Shown: one piece after another, positions 27,737-38,800 of the stretch | Position numbering within the stretch: position 1 is the first letter of the stretch | Layout: every line of letters starts with the position of its first letter | Source: Psychrobacter sp. 4Bb | Lineage (GTDB): Bacteria; Pseudomonadota; Gammaproteobacteria; Pseudomonadales; Moraxellaceae | DNA: 64,000 bases | Assembly: GCF_002836735.1 (NCBI RefSeq) | Contig: NZ_PJAS01000075.1 | Span: 1 to 64,000 of the forward strand | Direction: 5' to 3' | The notes under the pieces: generated by a model | What the model saw: the letters and a program-made list of their open reading frames with translations, nothing else | Told to the model about the DNA's origin: nothing | The model's database searches: none | Position numbers and translations under genes: made by a program

Positions 27737-27808
27737 ACAGGAGTAAATTTCGAAAGGTATATAGTGTTCCTTGGGTTAGACGAGTAATTATTATAGTAGG
27801 GAGTACCA

Positions 27809-28009
27809 ATGAATAACTCAAATAATGAAAGCGTCAATAGTGATCATAACTTAAAAGATGCAGATGACAATAATGGTATTGTCCCTGATGATGCATTACA
27901 AAAAGCAAATCCAGCCGCAGCAGAAAAGGCTACGGAAGATCATGATCCGCATAATGTCGCTAAAAGTAATAAACAGTATGACAGTCCATTGATGGAAGAT
28001 AAAAAGTAA
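27809..28009 (+). CDS. Small acidic disordered protein 4 (hydrophilin-like)
   Basis: No family recognised. 66 residues of mostly Asn, Asp, Ala, Lys and Glu, without Cys or Trp; the only aromatic residue is one Tyr. GGGAG precedes the ATG. Last of the cluster, followed by a 13-bp direct repeat and a strong terminator. Confidence 0.7.
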   Translation: MNNSNNESVNSDHNLKDADDNNGIVPDDALQKANPAAAEKATEDHDPHNVAKSNKQYDSPLMEDKK

Positions 28010-28036
28010 AAACTCACTACATCAATAGCTATTAGT

Positions 28037-28067
28037 ATTTGTACATAAATACGCATTTGTACATAAA
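28037..28067. repeat. Short direct repeat
   Basis: ATTTGTACATAAA occurs at 28037-28049 and 28055-28067, an 18-bp period, between the last small gene and the terminator. Confidence 0.6.
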
Positions 28068-28070
28068 CAG

Positions 28071-28126
28071 AAAGGCACTGTGTTTGGTAAGAGTATATAA
28101 CTCGTATCAAACACAGTGCCTTTTTT
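28071..28126. terminator. Bidirectional terminator, small-gene cluster/miaE
   Basis: A 16-bp perfect stem (28071-28086 with 28108-28123) is followed by a T run on the plus strand and a shorter one on the minus strand. Confidence 0.85.
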
Positions 28127-28187
28127 GCTTACTATATTTTTACTTTCGACATTATATAGGTAGACATATTTAGGTAAGGCGTGGGTT

Positions 28188-28985
28188 TTAAGCAGGTGTA
28201 CCACTATGAAAACGTAGCTCAGCATCTGGGCTACTTATTAATTCAGCCTCTACTTCCTTAAAGAAAGCAACTCGCTCATCGATATTCTCATCTGATAATG
28301 ATTGAGCGAGTGCAAGATAATCTTCGAAATGACGACTCTCTGACTTGAGTAGATAACGATAATACTTCGCTAAGCGTTCATCATCAATGACTTCGGCCAA
28401 CGCGGCAAAACGTTCACAAGAGCGTGCCTCAATAAATGCCCCAATTATTAATACATCAACCATCGCTGCTGGCTCGTAAGTGCGTTTGTGCTTCAACATA
28501 CCCTTAGCATAGCGCCCAGCACTCAGATATTTCCACTCTTGACCGCGCTCATTCATGATACCTAGTACTTGCTCGTAGTGCAGCATCTCTTCACGTATCA
28601 GCTGCGCCAGTTTACGTTGCAAGTCATACGAGAACTCATAACGAAATATCAAATTCATGGCAGTGCCAGCGGCCTTTTTTTCGCAGTTAGCGTGGTCTTG
28701 AATGATCATAGGTAGGTTTGCAATCGCGGCATCTACCCAAGATTGCGTGGTTCGAGCACCTAAAAAGTTATAAACAGGAGATAAGTCTACCTTTATAGGA
28801 GTGCGCAGATGCGTAATATCGATACTGTCTTCTTCAGGCAGCTCTTTTTCGATTAAATCTGTTTCGGCACTATTATTTACAGTTTGAGAGATATTTTCTT
28901 CGACAGAATTTTTCTCAATGCCCTTGTCATCTATAGTATTTGCTGTTGATTGTAATGTTGCGAGGTCTTGTTGATTGATAGTCAT
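28188..28985 (-). CDS. miaE: tRNA-(ms2io6A) hydroxylase
   Basis: Di-iron, oxygen-dependent enzyme that hydroxylates the isopentenyl group of ms2i6A37 in tRNAs reading UNN codons. The ferritin-like core starts at about residue 68 (SPVYNFLGARTTQSWVDAA) and carries the di-iron ligands in HANCEKKAAG, REEMLHYEQVLGIM, GAFIEARSCERF and LLKSESRHFEDYL. A 65-residue acidic, low-complexity tail (many Glu, Asp, Asn) precedes it, absent in ordinary MiaE. No internal ATG is available before the core, so the tail is probably real, though no good SD is seen. Confidence 0.9.
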   Translation of the reverse strand: MTINQQDLATLQSTANTIDDKGIEKNSVEENISQTVNNSAETDLIEKELPEEDSIDITHLRTPIKVDLSPVYNFLGARTTQSWVDAAIANLPMIIQDHANCEKKAAGTAMNLIFRYEFSYDLQRKLAQLIREEMLHYEQVLGIMNERGQEWKYLSAGRYAKGMLKHKRTYEPAAMVDVLIIGAFIEARSCERFAALAEVIDDERLAKYYRYLLKSESRHFEDYLALAQSLSDENIDERVAFFKEVEAELISSPDAELRFHSGTPA

Positions 28986-29479
28986 AGTCTAAGGAAGCTT
29001 TATTTATGAATAGTAATACCAGTAATTATATCGTTAGTCTGACCTAGATACGATGCTAAATAACCGACAGTCACCAATAGGTATTTATTAATAGATAACG
29101 GTTAAGCATAATTAAAGGTATCAATGATTACTTACTGTTTATATTAATTTTGCTGCATCTAATTTCTAGATGATGATTATAGCTCCTAGAGTAGGCCACT
29201 TATAGACTATCATTATTAAACAGCCTAAGTATTTACTTAGTGAATGGTGTTTCCTTGTTAATTTTATTATTTGATAGTAGGATGAGATTTTGCTCTTTAA
29301 GCATTTCGTTTTACTAGAACATCAAATTTGTAGATATATCTTCTCAGAAAAATTAGAGAATCAAAGATTCCACAATGAATGAGATATGAACGTTTAAACC
29401 TCCCAAGATTAAAAAATCTTAAACAGTTACTGTCACAACTCAGTATTAGTACCCCTCACGAACAGATAAGGATAACAAT
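28986..29479. other. Gene-free region between miaE and glcB
   Basis: 494 AT-rich bases with divergent promoters presumably inside. The only structure seen is a small hairpin AAGATT/AATCTT (29405-29420). No coding or RNA gene is visible. Confidence 0.4.
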
Positions 29480-31678
29480 ATGAGCCAGTCTTCTAACACC
29501 AATCGTATTCAAAAAGGCAGTCTTGCCATCGATCAGCAGTTATATGACTTTATTGAAAACGAAGTGCTACCGAAAGTCGGTGTGGATTCAGACGATTATT
29601 GGTCAGGTTTCGAAAAGGTTATTAAAGAATTTACCCCGCGCAATAAAGCGTTGCTTGCGACTCGTGACAAGATTCAAGCGCAGATTGACCAGTGGCACCT
29701 AGATAATCCTGCAAAAGATGGCGAAATCGACTATCCAGCTTATAAGACATTCCTACAAGAAATTGGTTATTTGCTACCTGAAGGCGAAGCATTTACGGTT
29801 GATACCAAAAACGTCGATGATGAAATTGCGCACATTGCAGGGCCGCAGCTAGTCGTACCAGTTCGTAATGCTCGTTATGCGCTTAACGCGACCAATGCGC
29901 GTTGGGGTAGCTTATACGATGCTTTGTATGGCACCGATGTTATCAGTAGTGACAATGGCCAAGAAGCGGGTGGTAGCTATAATCCTACTCGCGGTGCCGC
30001 TGTTGTCGCTTACGCCAAAGCGTTCTTAGATGAGCACTTCACACTAGCATCAGGCTCTTACAATGATGTGACTGGCTTTAAAGTACTCGATGGCAAGCTC
30101 GAGGTCGTACAAAGTGATAGCAGTACCGAGCTAAAAGATACGGCTAAGTTTGTTGGCTTTGTCGGGGAAGCTGAAGCTCCTACAGGTGTACTGTTAAAGA
30201 ACAACGGCTTGCATGCTGAGATTCAAATCGATAGTAATCATCCAGTGGGTAAAGACGATCCAGCAAATATCAAGGATGTACTGCTTGAATCTGCCATGAC
30301 AGCTATTCAGGATTGTGAAGATTCAGTCGCTGCGGTAGATGCAGAAGAAAAAGTCGAAGTCTATCGTAATTGGCTTGGCTTAATGAATAGCGACCTACAA
30401 GAAACCTTTGAAAAAGGCGGCAAGACGCGTACACGTAAGCAAAACCCAGATCGTGAATATAACACGCCAGATGGTGGCAAGCTGATCTTGCCAGGTCGTT
30501 CGCTATTATTAATTCGTAACGTCGGTCACTTAATGCAGAACCCTGCCATCTTAGTCGATCTAGGCGATGGTCAAGAGCAGATATTTGAAGGCTTAATGGA
30601 TGGCTTAATCACGCCACTATTATCACTTAATGATATCAAAGGCAAAAACGAGCTATCAAACTCGCGTCAAGGCTCAATGTATATCGTGAAGCCAAAAATG
30701 CATGGCCCTGAAGAAGTTAAAATGGCCAATGACTTATTTAATGCATCAGAGGATCTATTAGGTCTAGAGCGCAATACGCTTAAAATCGGCATCATGGACG
30801 AAGAGCGCCGTATGACGGTGAACTTAAAAGAAGCAATCCGCCAAGCTAAAGAGCGCGTTATCTTTATTAACACAGGTTTCTTAGATCGTACTGGTGATGA
30901 GATGCATACCAGCATGAATGCAGGTCCATTTGTACCAAAAGGCGAGATGAAATCGCAAGCATGGCAGCCTGCTTACGAGCAGTGGAACGTCGATATCGGT
31001 CTAGAGACAGGCCTACAAGGTCGCGCGCAAATCGGTAAGGGTATGTGGGCTAAGCCTGATGAAATGAAAGAGATGATGGATACTAAGGCTGCTCATCCTA
31101 AGTCTGGTGCTAGCACTGCGTGGGTACCATCACCAACGGGCGCTACCTTGCATAGCATACACTATCATCAAGTAAGCGTGGCTGATGTACAAGACACGCT
31201 AAAATCACGCGAGCGTGCTAGCTTGGATGACATCTTGACCATTCCATTGGCAAAAAATACCAATTGGACAGAAGAAGAGAAGCAGCAAGAGCTTGAAAAT
31301 AATGCTCAAGGTATCTTAGGGTATGTGGTACGTTGGGTAAACCAAGGCGTAGGCTGTTCCAAAGTACCTGATATCAATGATGTTGGCTTGATGGAAGATC
31401 GTGCTACCTTACGTATCTCTAGCCAGCATATTGCCAATTGGTTACATCATGATGTGGTAAGCGAGCAGCAAGTGATGGACACAATGAAACGTATGGCAAA
31501 AGTCGTCGATGAGCAAAATGCAGGCGATAGTGATTACCAGCCAATGGCAGATAACTTTGATAACTCTTATGCATTTAAAGCAGCCTGTGATTTGGTCTTT
31601 AAAGGACGCGAGCAGCCTAGTGGTTATACTGAACCATTGTTGCATCAAGCGCGCCTTGATCTAAAAGCCAATGCTTAG
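29480..31678 (+). CDS. glcB: Malate synthase G
   Basis: Condenses glyoxylate with acetyl-CoA to malate, the second step of the glyoxylate shunt; its partner aceA is at 53665. The 732 residues match the G isoform in length and carry [25 protein letters not shown] at the N-terminus, [41 protein letters not shown] and the C-terminal [34 protein letters not shown] precedes the ATG. Monocistronic. Confidence 0.97.
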   Translation: MSQSSNTNRIQKGSLAIDQQLYDFIENEVLPKVGVDSDDYWSGFEKVIKEFTPRNKALLATRDKIQAQIDQWHLDNPAKDGEIDYPAYKTFLQEIGYLLPEGEAFTVDTKNVDDEIAHIAGPQLVVPVRNARYALNATNARWGSLYDALYGTDVISSDNGQEAGGSYNPTRGAAVVAYAKAFLDEHFTLASGSYNDVTGFKVLDGKLEVVQSDSSTELKDTAKFVGFVGEAEAPTGVLLKNNGLHAEIQIDSNHPVGKDDPANIKDVLLESAMTAIQDCEDSVAAVDAEEKVEVYRNWLGLMNSDLQETFEKGGKTRTRKQNPDREYNTPDGGKLILPGRSLLLIRNVGHLMQNPAILVDLGDGQEQIFEGLMDGLITPLLSLNDIKGKNELSNSRQGSMYIVKPKMHGPEEVKMANDLFNASEDLLGLERNTLKIGIMDEERRMTVNLKEAIRQAKERVIFINTGFLDRTGDEMHTSMNAGPFVPKGEMKSQAWQPAYEQWNVDIGLETGLQGRAQIGKGMWAKPDEMKEMMDTKAAHPKSGASTAWVPSPTGATLHSIHYHQVSVADVQDTLKSRERASLDDILTIPLAKNTNWTEEEKQQELENNAQGILGYVVRWVNQGVGCSKVPDINDVGLMEDRATLRISSQHIANWLHHDVVSEQQVMDTMKRMAKVVDEQNAGDSDYQPMADNFDNSYAFKAACDLVFKGREQPSGYTEPLLHQARLDLKANA

Positions 31679-31794
31679 AGAGGCCGGCTTAGCAATGGGT
31701 ATTTTAGCGTATGCTGAAGCCTAAGGTGTAGTATCTAATCTTGCTCGTTTGTAACGCTAAATATGTCATAAATACGCTGGTCGATTCTTCATAA

Positions 31795-31835
31795 GCGCTA
31801 TTTATTTATCAATGGATAGCGCTATTTCTTGGGCA
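31795..31835 (+). repeat. Inverted repeat upstream of the glcB terminator
   Basis: AGCGCTAT and ATAGCGCT are separated by about 14 nt. The same arms recur in the terminator 60 bp downstream, so alternative pairing between the two hairpins is possible. Confidence 0.5.
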
Positions 31836-31890
31836 ATTATTTTGTTTTTATTAAAATATTTTAATACTATAAGTAATGATATTAATCAAT

Positions 31891-31928
31891 AAAAGCGCTA
31901 TCTGCTTGAGTAGATAGCGCTTTTTTTT
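31891..31928 (+). terminator. Rho-independent terminator of glcB
   Basis: Stem AAAAGCGCTATCT/AGATAGCGCTTTT with an 8-nt loop and eight T. Confidence 0.85.
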
Positions 31929-32128
31929 GTAGCTATTTGGATTTTATAGGTGACTTGTCATTTGATACTGGGGGTATCGAAAAAGCGAAAAAATATGTTG
32001 CAAATTATGTCAAAGTTGTTATGCTTGTACTCGAAGTATGAGTTTGGTAACGGATGTTACGCAATGGAGTGATAAAGACCAAACGTTACATGGCAGTTGC
32101 GTTGTTTAATCCCAGTCATGTGTGTCAT

Positions 32129-32150
32129 GGTTTTTTACCTTACTGTAATA
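32129..32150 (+). promoter_or_regulatory. Porin leader block, copy 1
   Basis: GGTTTTTTACCTTACTGTAA recurs (with one inserted C) at 33539-33561 in front of the second porin, at nearly the same distance from the start codon (139 versus 137 bp). It is probably a promoter or operator element, or the start of a shared long 5' untranslated leader. Confidence 0.5.
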
Positions 32151-32289
32151 GAAATTCGCCACACTTGTTTCTGACTAATCTCGGTAGCCAGTTACACATT
32201 ATATCTTTGAGGATTTGTGACGATACCATTATGGGCGCCAGCTAATAATAGCTTGCTCATTACTAAAATTGTAAAGTGGAGATACCCCC

Positions 32290-33399
32290 ATGAAAAAACT
32301 ACTTTTAGCGACAGCAATCGCCGCCCTATCTGTATCTGCAGCACAGGCAGCACCTACCGTTTATGGTAAAGTATTCGTTACTACTGATTACGTTAATGCT
32401 GAAATTGATGGTCAGAATATGGATAATAATAACAGAATTAATGAAGACAACGGTTCATTACAAGTTAATTCTAATATTTCACGTTTAGGCTTCAGAGGCT
32501 CTGAAGCGATAACGGCCAACACTGACGTAATTTACCAATTAGAGTACGGCGTTAAAGTTGATGATAGTGGTAGCGATAACATTGGCTTCAAAAGTCGTGA
32601 TACTTATTTAGGTTTAAAAAATAAAGACTTCGGTGAATTCCGCTTTGGTCGTAACTACACAGTCATTGACTATATCAATAACGTATCAGTTAATGAAGGT
32701 TATTGGGATAATCTTGGCTCTAGTACTCTGAACAACAACGACAGCTTTGCTAATATTTTGACCCCGACCGTTGGTAACCGTATCAATAATTCAATCGTTT
32801 GGAAAGCGCCTAAATACAATGACCTACCATTAGCGCTTGCGCTGATGTATGGTGCTGATGAAGACTTTATATCTGAGAGTGATCGTGACGCAGGCTATGG
32901 TGCCTCATTGATGTTTGATCCAGGTACAGGCATTACCGCTGGTATTGCTTATGAGCAAGACATGAGTGTTAGTGGTGATATTATCCGTGGCAGTGCTAGC
33001 GTCGATTTAGGTAAATATATCGCAGCTCCTGTAAAGTTAGGCGTTCTATATCAAGAAGCTGACTATGCCGGTACTACTACTGCAACAGAGGACGGTTTAG
33101 TGGTGAGTGCTGAAATGGGTCTTTCGAATTTTGCCCGTCCAGCCTCTGTTTATATTCAGTATGACAAAACCGACAATATCAGTGGTCTTGAGAATAATGA
33201 CTCAAATCAAGTCGTTGTAGGTGGCAAATATGCGTTTAAAAATAATATGATCGCTCATGCCTATGCTGGTCTAAATTCAGCGGAATTAAACAATGGTCGT
33301 TTTGGTTCGAGAGACGAAGACGGCAATGTTAATGAAATCGACTTACGTGGTGATATTGATGTACTCGCTATCGGTGGCGGTCTAGAATACTTATTCTAA
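32290..33399 (+). CDS. Gram-negative porin, paralogue 1
   Basis: Trimeric outer-membrane diffusion channel. A signal peptide of 21 residues (MKKLLLATAIAALSVSAAQA) precedes APTVYGKVFVTTDYV; the barrel shows family stretches such as SRLGFRGSEAITANTDVIYQ, FKSRDTYLGLKNKDFGEFRFGRNYT and the C-terminal LEYLF ending in Phe. 369 residues is usual. The SD lies in GTAAAGTGGAGAT. A close paralogue follows 300 bp downstream. Substrate preference cannot be read. Confidence 0.9.
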   Translation: MKKLLLATAIAALSVSAAQAAPTVYGKVFVTTDYVNAEIDGQNMDNNNRINEDNGSLQVNSNISRLGFRGSEAITANTDVIYQLEYGVKVDDSGSDNIGFKSRDTYLGLKNKDFGEFRFGRNYTVIDYINNVSVNEGYWDNLGSSTLNNNDSFANILTPTVGNRINNSIVWKAPKYNDLPLALALMYGADEDFISESDRDAGYGASLMFDPGTGITAGIAYEQDMSVSGDIIRGSASVDLGKYIAAPVKLGVLYQEADYAGTTTATEDGLVVSAEMGLSNFARPASVYIQYDKTDNISGLENNDSNQVVVGGKYAFKNNMIAHAYAGLNSAELNNGRFGSRDEDGNVNEIDLRGDIDVLAIGGGLEYLF

Positions 33400-33420
33400 T
33401 CTAACCATTAGAATCTAAAT

Positions 33421-33452
33421 AAAAAACTCATCCTTCGGGGTGGGTTTTTTTG
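33421..33452 (+). terminator. Terminator of porin 1
   Basis: Stem AAACTCATCC/GGGTGGGTTT closed by a TTCG tetraloop, then seven T. Nearly identical to the terminator of porin 2. Confidence 0.85.
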
Positions 33453-33538
33453 TTTTGTAATCAATACTGTGTCTTGAACAACAGCGTGTCTTAAATAACA
33501 GAATCCGTAAAATTAATAATAACATTTGTGTAAATTTT

Positions 33539-33561
33539 GGTTTTTTCACCTTACTGTAATA
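33539..33561 (+). promoter_or_regulatory. Porin leader block, copy 2
   Basis: Second copy of the block at 32129-32150, in front of the second porin, with one extra C. Confidence 0.5.
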
Positions 33562-33698
33562 TTTGGTTGGTAAAGTTGTGTCTAAGTAATGCTTCTAGCT
33601 CATATATATAAATGTTCTATAGGGTAGTCACCCTGCCATTATATATATCGGCCAATCTTAACCAATTTATCAAAAAAATTGTAAAGTGGAGATGTCTT

Positions 33699-34835
33699 TT
33701 GAAAAAACTATTTTTAGCCTCATCAGTCGCAATGCTATTAGTATCTACAGCTCAAGCGGCACCGACTGTTTATGGCAAAGCATTTGTTACCGCCAACTAT
33801 GTCAATGCTTCATTCGAACGAGAAGCTATGGACGATAGTAGTATAAGCATTAATGAAGACAACAGTTCAGTAGAAATCGCATCAAAATCTTCACGTATTG
33901 GTTTCAAAGGTTCTGAAGCCATGACTGCCAATACTGATGTGATCTACCAATTAGAGTATGGAATCAAGGTTGATGATAGTGGCAGCAGTAACATCGGTTT
34001 TAAAAGCCGTGATACTTATCTGGGTCTAAAGAATAAAGACCTTGGCGAATTCCGCTTTGGTCGTAACTACTCAGTCGTTGATTATATCGATAATGTCACG
34101 GTCAATGAAGGTTACTGGGACAATGTGGGTGCTAGTAGTTTAAGCAAAAATACACTAGCCAATGCTTTAACCTTAGCTGATGGTTACCGAGTTAATAACT
34201 CTATCGTCTGGAAAGCGCCTAAATACAATGAGTTACCATTAGAGCTTGCGTTGCAGTATGGTGCTGATGAAGACTTTATATCTGACGATAATAGTCGTGA
34301 CAGCGGCTATGGTGCCTCATTACTATTTAATCCAGGCAATGGCTTTACGGCTGGTGTTGCTTATCAGAGTGATCTGGCTACTAAAAATCCCAGTAGTACT
34401 AATACGGGCGGCGATATGATCCGTGGGACGGCTACTGTCGATCTAAGTAATTATGTTGCTTATCCAGTAAAAGTGGGCGCTCTATACCAACAAGCTGATT
34501 TTGATGATACTAATGAAACTGAAAAAGGATTGATATTAAGTGCTGAGATGGGTCTAAGTAACCTCGCTCGTCCAGCCTCAATATATGCACAGTACAATAA
34601 AACGGATAACTTAAGAGGCATTAATGAAAATAATTCAGATCAAATCGTCGTAGGCGGTAAATATAGCTTTAGAAAGAATATAATTGCACATGCTTATGTC
34701 GGTAATAACACTGCAGACTTAAAAAATGATCTTTTCATTGCTGGTCAAGATGACGGTGATAAAGATATTCTTGTCAGAGCGCGTGGTGATGCTAGCGTCT
34801 TCGTGGTCGGTGCTGGTCTAGAATACAAATTCTAA
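33699..34835 (+). CDS. Gram-negative porin, paralogue 2 (TTG start)
   Basis: Paralogue of the gene at 32290, with over half of the residues identical by eye. The signal peptide reads LKKLFLASSVAMLLVSTAQA (first codon TTG) and the mature start APTVYGKAFVTANYV is nearly the same. No ATG fits: the SD context TTGTAAAGTGGAGAT is the same as in paralogue 1, and the base pair of the initiator differs (ATG there, TTG here). The longer frame from 33612 would hide the signal peptide. C-terminal Phe is present. The loops differ most, suggesting diverged channel specificity or surface variation. Confidence 0.9.
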   Translation: MKKLFLASSVAMLLVSTAQAAPTVYGKAFVTANYVNASFEREAMDDSSISINEDNSSVEIASKSSRIGFKGSEAMTANTDVIYQLEYGIKVDDSGSSNIGFKSRDTYLGLKNKDLGEFRFGRNYSVVDYIDNVTVNEGYWDNVGASSLSKNTLANALTLADGYRVNNSIVWKAPKYNELPLELALQYGADEDFISDDNSRDSGYGASLLFNPGNGFTAGVAYQSDLATKNPSSTNTGGDMIRGTATVDLSNYVAYPVKVGALYQQADFDDTNETEKGLILSAEMGLSNLARPASIYAQYNKTDNLRGINENNSDQIVVGGKYSFRKNIIAHAYVGNNTADLKNDLFIAGQDDGDKDILVRARGDASVFVVGAGLEYKF

Positions 34836-34858
34836 TCTAAACATTAGAAAACGTATTA

Positions 34859-34890
34859 TAAAAAACTCATCCTTCGGGGTGAGTTTTTTT
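34859..34890 (+). terminator. Terminator of porin 2
   Basis: Stem AAACTCATCC/GGGTGAGTTT with a TTCG loop and seven T; duplicated from that of porin 1. Confidence 0.85.
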
Positions 34891-34972
34891 GTTGTGACCT
34901 TTTTAAAGCCGCAGTGGGTTATAATAGCTACGTATTTACGATGATTACGCACTTATGACAATTAAGCGTTAA

Positions 34973-36700
<1,728 letters not shown>

Positions 36701-36737
36701 CTCTCAAAATGTAATCTATGTTGAAAGCATTTATTAT

Positions 36738-36772
36738 AAAAAAGACTGATCTTCGGATTGGTCTTTTTTTTG
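36738..36772 (+). terminator. Rho-independent terminator of pyrG
   Basis: Stem GACTGATC/GATTGGTC with a TTCG tetraloop and eight T. Confidence 0.85.
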
Positions 36773-36777
36773 TTTAA

Positions 36778-37791
<1,014 letters not shown>

Positions 37792-37818
37792 TACGGTACG
37801 TAATAAGAGGGCTATACA

Positions 37819-38076
37819 ATGGCAATTCAAATGGCACAAGTAAGCATCGAAAATATCGATGATGCAGAAGGCTTAGATAGTGTAATGACCGCGCTTAAGA
37901 ATATCTCAGGCGTGACGGCTATTAATTTGGATCCCAAGCATAATGTCGCAACAGTAAGCTATGATGATACAGATACTAGTATCCATGCCTTAACAGCAGC
38001 GATTAGTATGGTGGACTATGTGACTCAGCCATTTCCGATTGATTCACCGCAGAACCCGCACCATAATGATTTATAA
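37819..38076 (+). CDS. HMA-like ferredoxin-fold protein lacking the metal-binding Cys pair
   Basis: Not recognised as a named family. The 85 residues resemble a heavy-metal-associated (HMA) domain in pattern: VSIENIDDAEGLDSVMTALKNISGVTAINLDPKHNVATVSYDDT matches beta-alpha-beta-beta with the usual GV-x-x-INLD and ATVSYDD positions. The CxxC metal site is replaced by residues around DDAEG, so it cannot bind Cu+ in the normal way. AAGAGGG precedes the ATG. It sits between kdsA and a true CopZ-like gene. Confidence 0.65.
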   Translation: MAIQMAQVSIENIDDAEGLDSVMTALKNISGVTAINLDPKHNVATVSYDDTDTSIHALTAAISMVDYVTQPFPIDSPQNPHHNDL

Positions 38077-38330
38077 TTAAAAATAGCTATTGCTATAAAT
38101 TTGTTGATGCGCTCTTTTACGTTTTTATTAATAAGTTACTGTCTCGTTAATAGCATCTCGTTAATAAAGCAACAACCAAACAGTCTTGTTGTCGAGGATA
38201 ATAGGGCTTATGCTTATTTAATGTAGCTTTGATAGTTGCTCTTACTTTGATAACTTAAAAAGTGTCAAAGTAAGTATTAACAGAATCACTATTAGAGTTA
38301 CTCATTACTAATAAAAATAAGGAGCCCAAT

Positions 38331-38555
38331 ATGGCAGATCAAACACGTATTATTAAAATTGACGGTATGACTTGTGGCGGATGCGTAGCAAGCGTACATA
38401 CGGCAACAGCCGATATTGATGGATTAGAGACTATTACTGTTGACCTCGCTGATAACCTAGCGACGATAACCTTTGATGATAGCAAAACCAGTGCAGAGGC
38501 TATTGCTTCAGCTATTGATGATGCCGGATTTGAGGCGACAGTTGCTAACTCATAA
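38331..38555 (+). CDS. Copper chaperone, CopZ-like HMA protein
   Basis: Small cytoplasmic Cu+ carrier, likely handing copper to CopA. The 74 residues form one HMA domain with the metal motif GMTCGGC (Cys15, Cys18), then AVxTATADIDGLETITVDLADNLATITFDD-type strands. AAGGAG stands upstream of the ATG. It has its own terminator and precedes copA. Confidence 0.9.
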   Translation: MADQTRIIKIDGMTCGGCVASVHTATADIDGLETITVDLADNLATITFDDSKTSAEAIASAIDDAGFEATVANS

Positions 38556-38573
38556 ATCTCATCACTTATTTAC

Positions 38574-38617
38574 AAAACCAGCTAACATGTTATTACAAGC
38601 ATGATAGCTGGTTTTTT
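38574..38617 (+). terminator. Terminator of the copper chaperone gene
   Basis: Stem AAAACCAGCTA/TAGCTGGTTTT with an extended inner CATG/CATG pair and six T. Confidence 0.75.
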
Positions 38618-38636
38618 AATGATTAACGATTATGAG

Positions 38637-38660
38637 CATTGATACATTGATACATTGATA
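38637..38660. repeat. 8-bp tandem repeat upstream of copA
   Basis: CATTGATA is repeated three times without interruption (38637-38644, 38645-38652, 38653-38660), followed by the degenerate unit CATTAAGATA. Confidence 0.75.
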
Positions 38661-38742
38661 CATTAAGATATTGCTACTTTGTCTAAAATACTCATACTGA
38701 ATACAATATAACCCAATTGCTTTATTTGAATTGTTTGCCCAC

Positions 38743-38762
38743 CCACGGATATTTTATCGTGG
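38743..38762. promoter_or_regulatory. Inverted repeat in the copA leader
   Basis: CCACG and CGTGG flank GATATTTTAT, 38 bp before the copA start. It may be an operator or a hairpin over the leader. It does not resemble the CueR consensus. Confidence 0.35.
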
Positions 38763-38800
38763 TTCCTACAAATTTATAGGCACCATGACGAGTTTTATTT

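Larger units (their letters stand above)
31679..32289. other. Gene-free region between glcB and the first porin
   Basis: 611 bp. It contains inverted arms of AGCGCTAT (31795-31835), the glcB terminator (31891-31928), and the porin leader with the block shared by both porins (32129-32150). A stretch at about 31703-31763 begins TAGCGT and ends TTGTAACGCTAAATATG and may be a decayed third copy of the 81-bp repeat. Confidence 0.5.

Noticed and set aside
29405-29420. AAGATT/AATCTT hairpin upstream of glcB
   Set aside because: A/T-only arms of six bases are common in this AT-rich DNA, and no function is supported.
33612-33698. N-terminal extension of porin 2 from an ATG at 33612
   Set aside because: It would bury the signal peptide behind 29 residues. 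The SD and leader shared with porin 1 point to the TTG at 33699.
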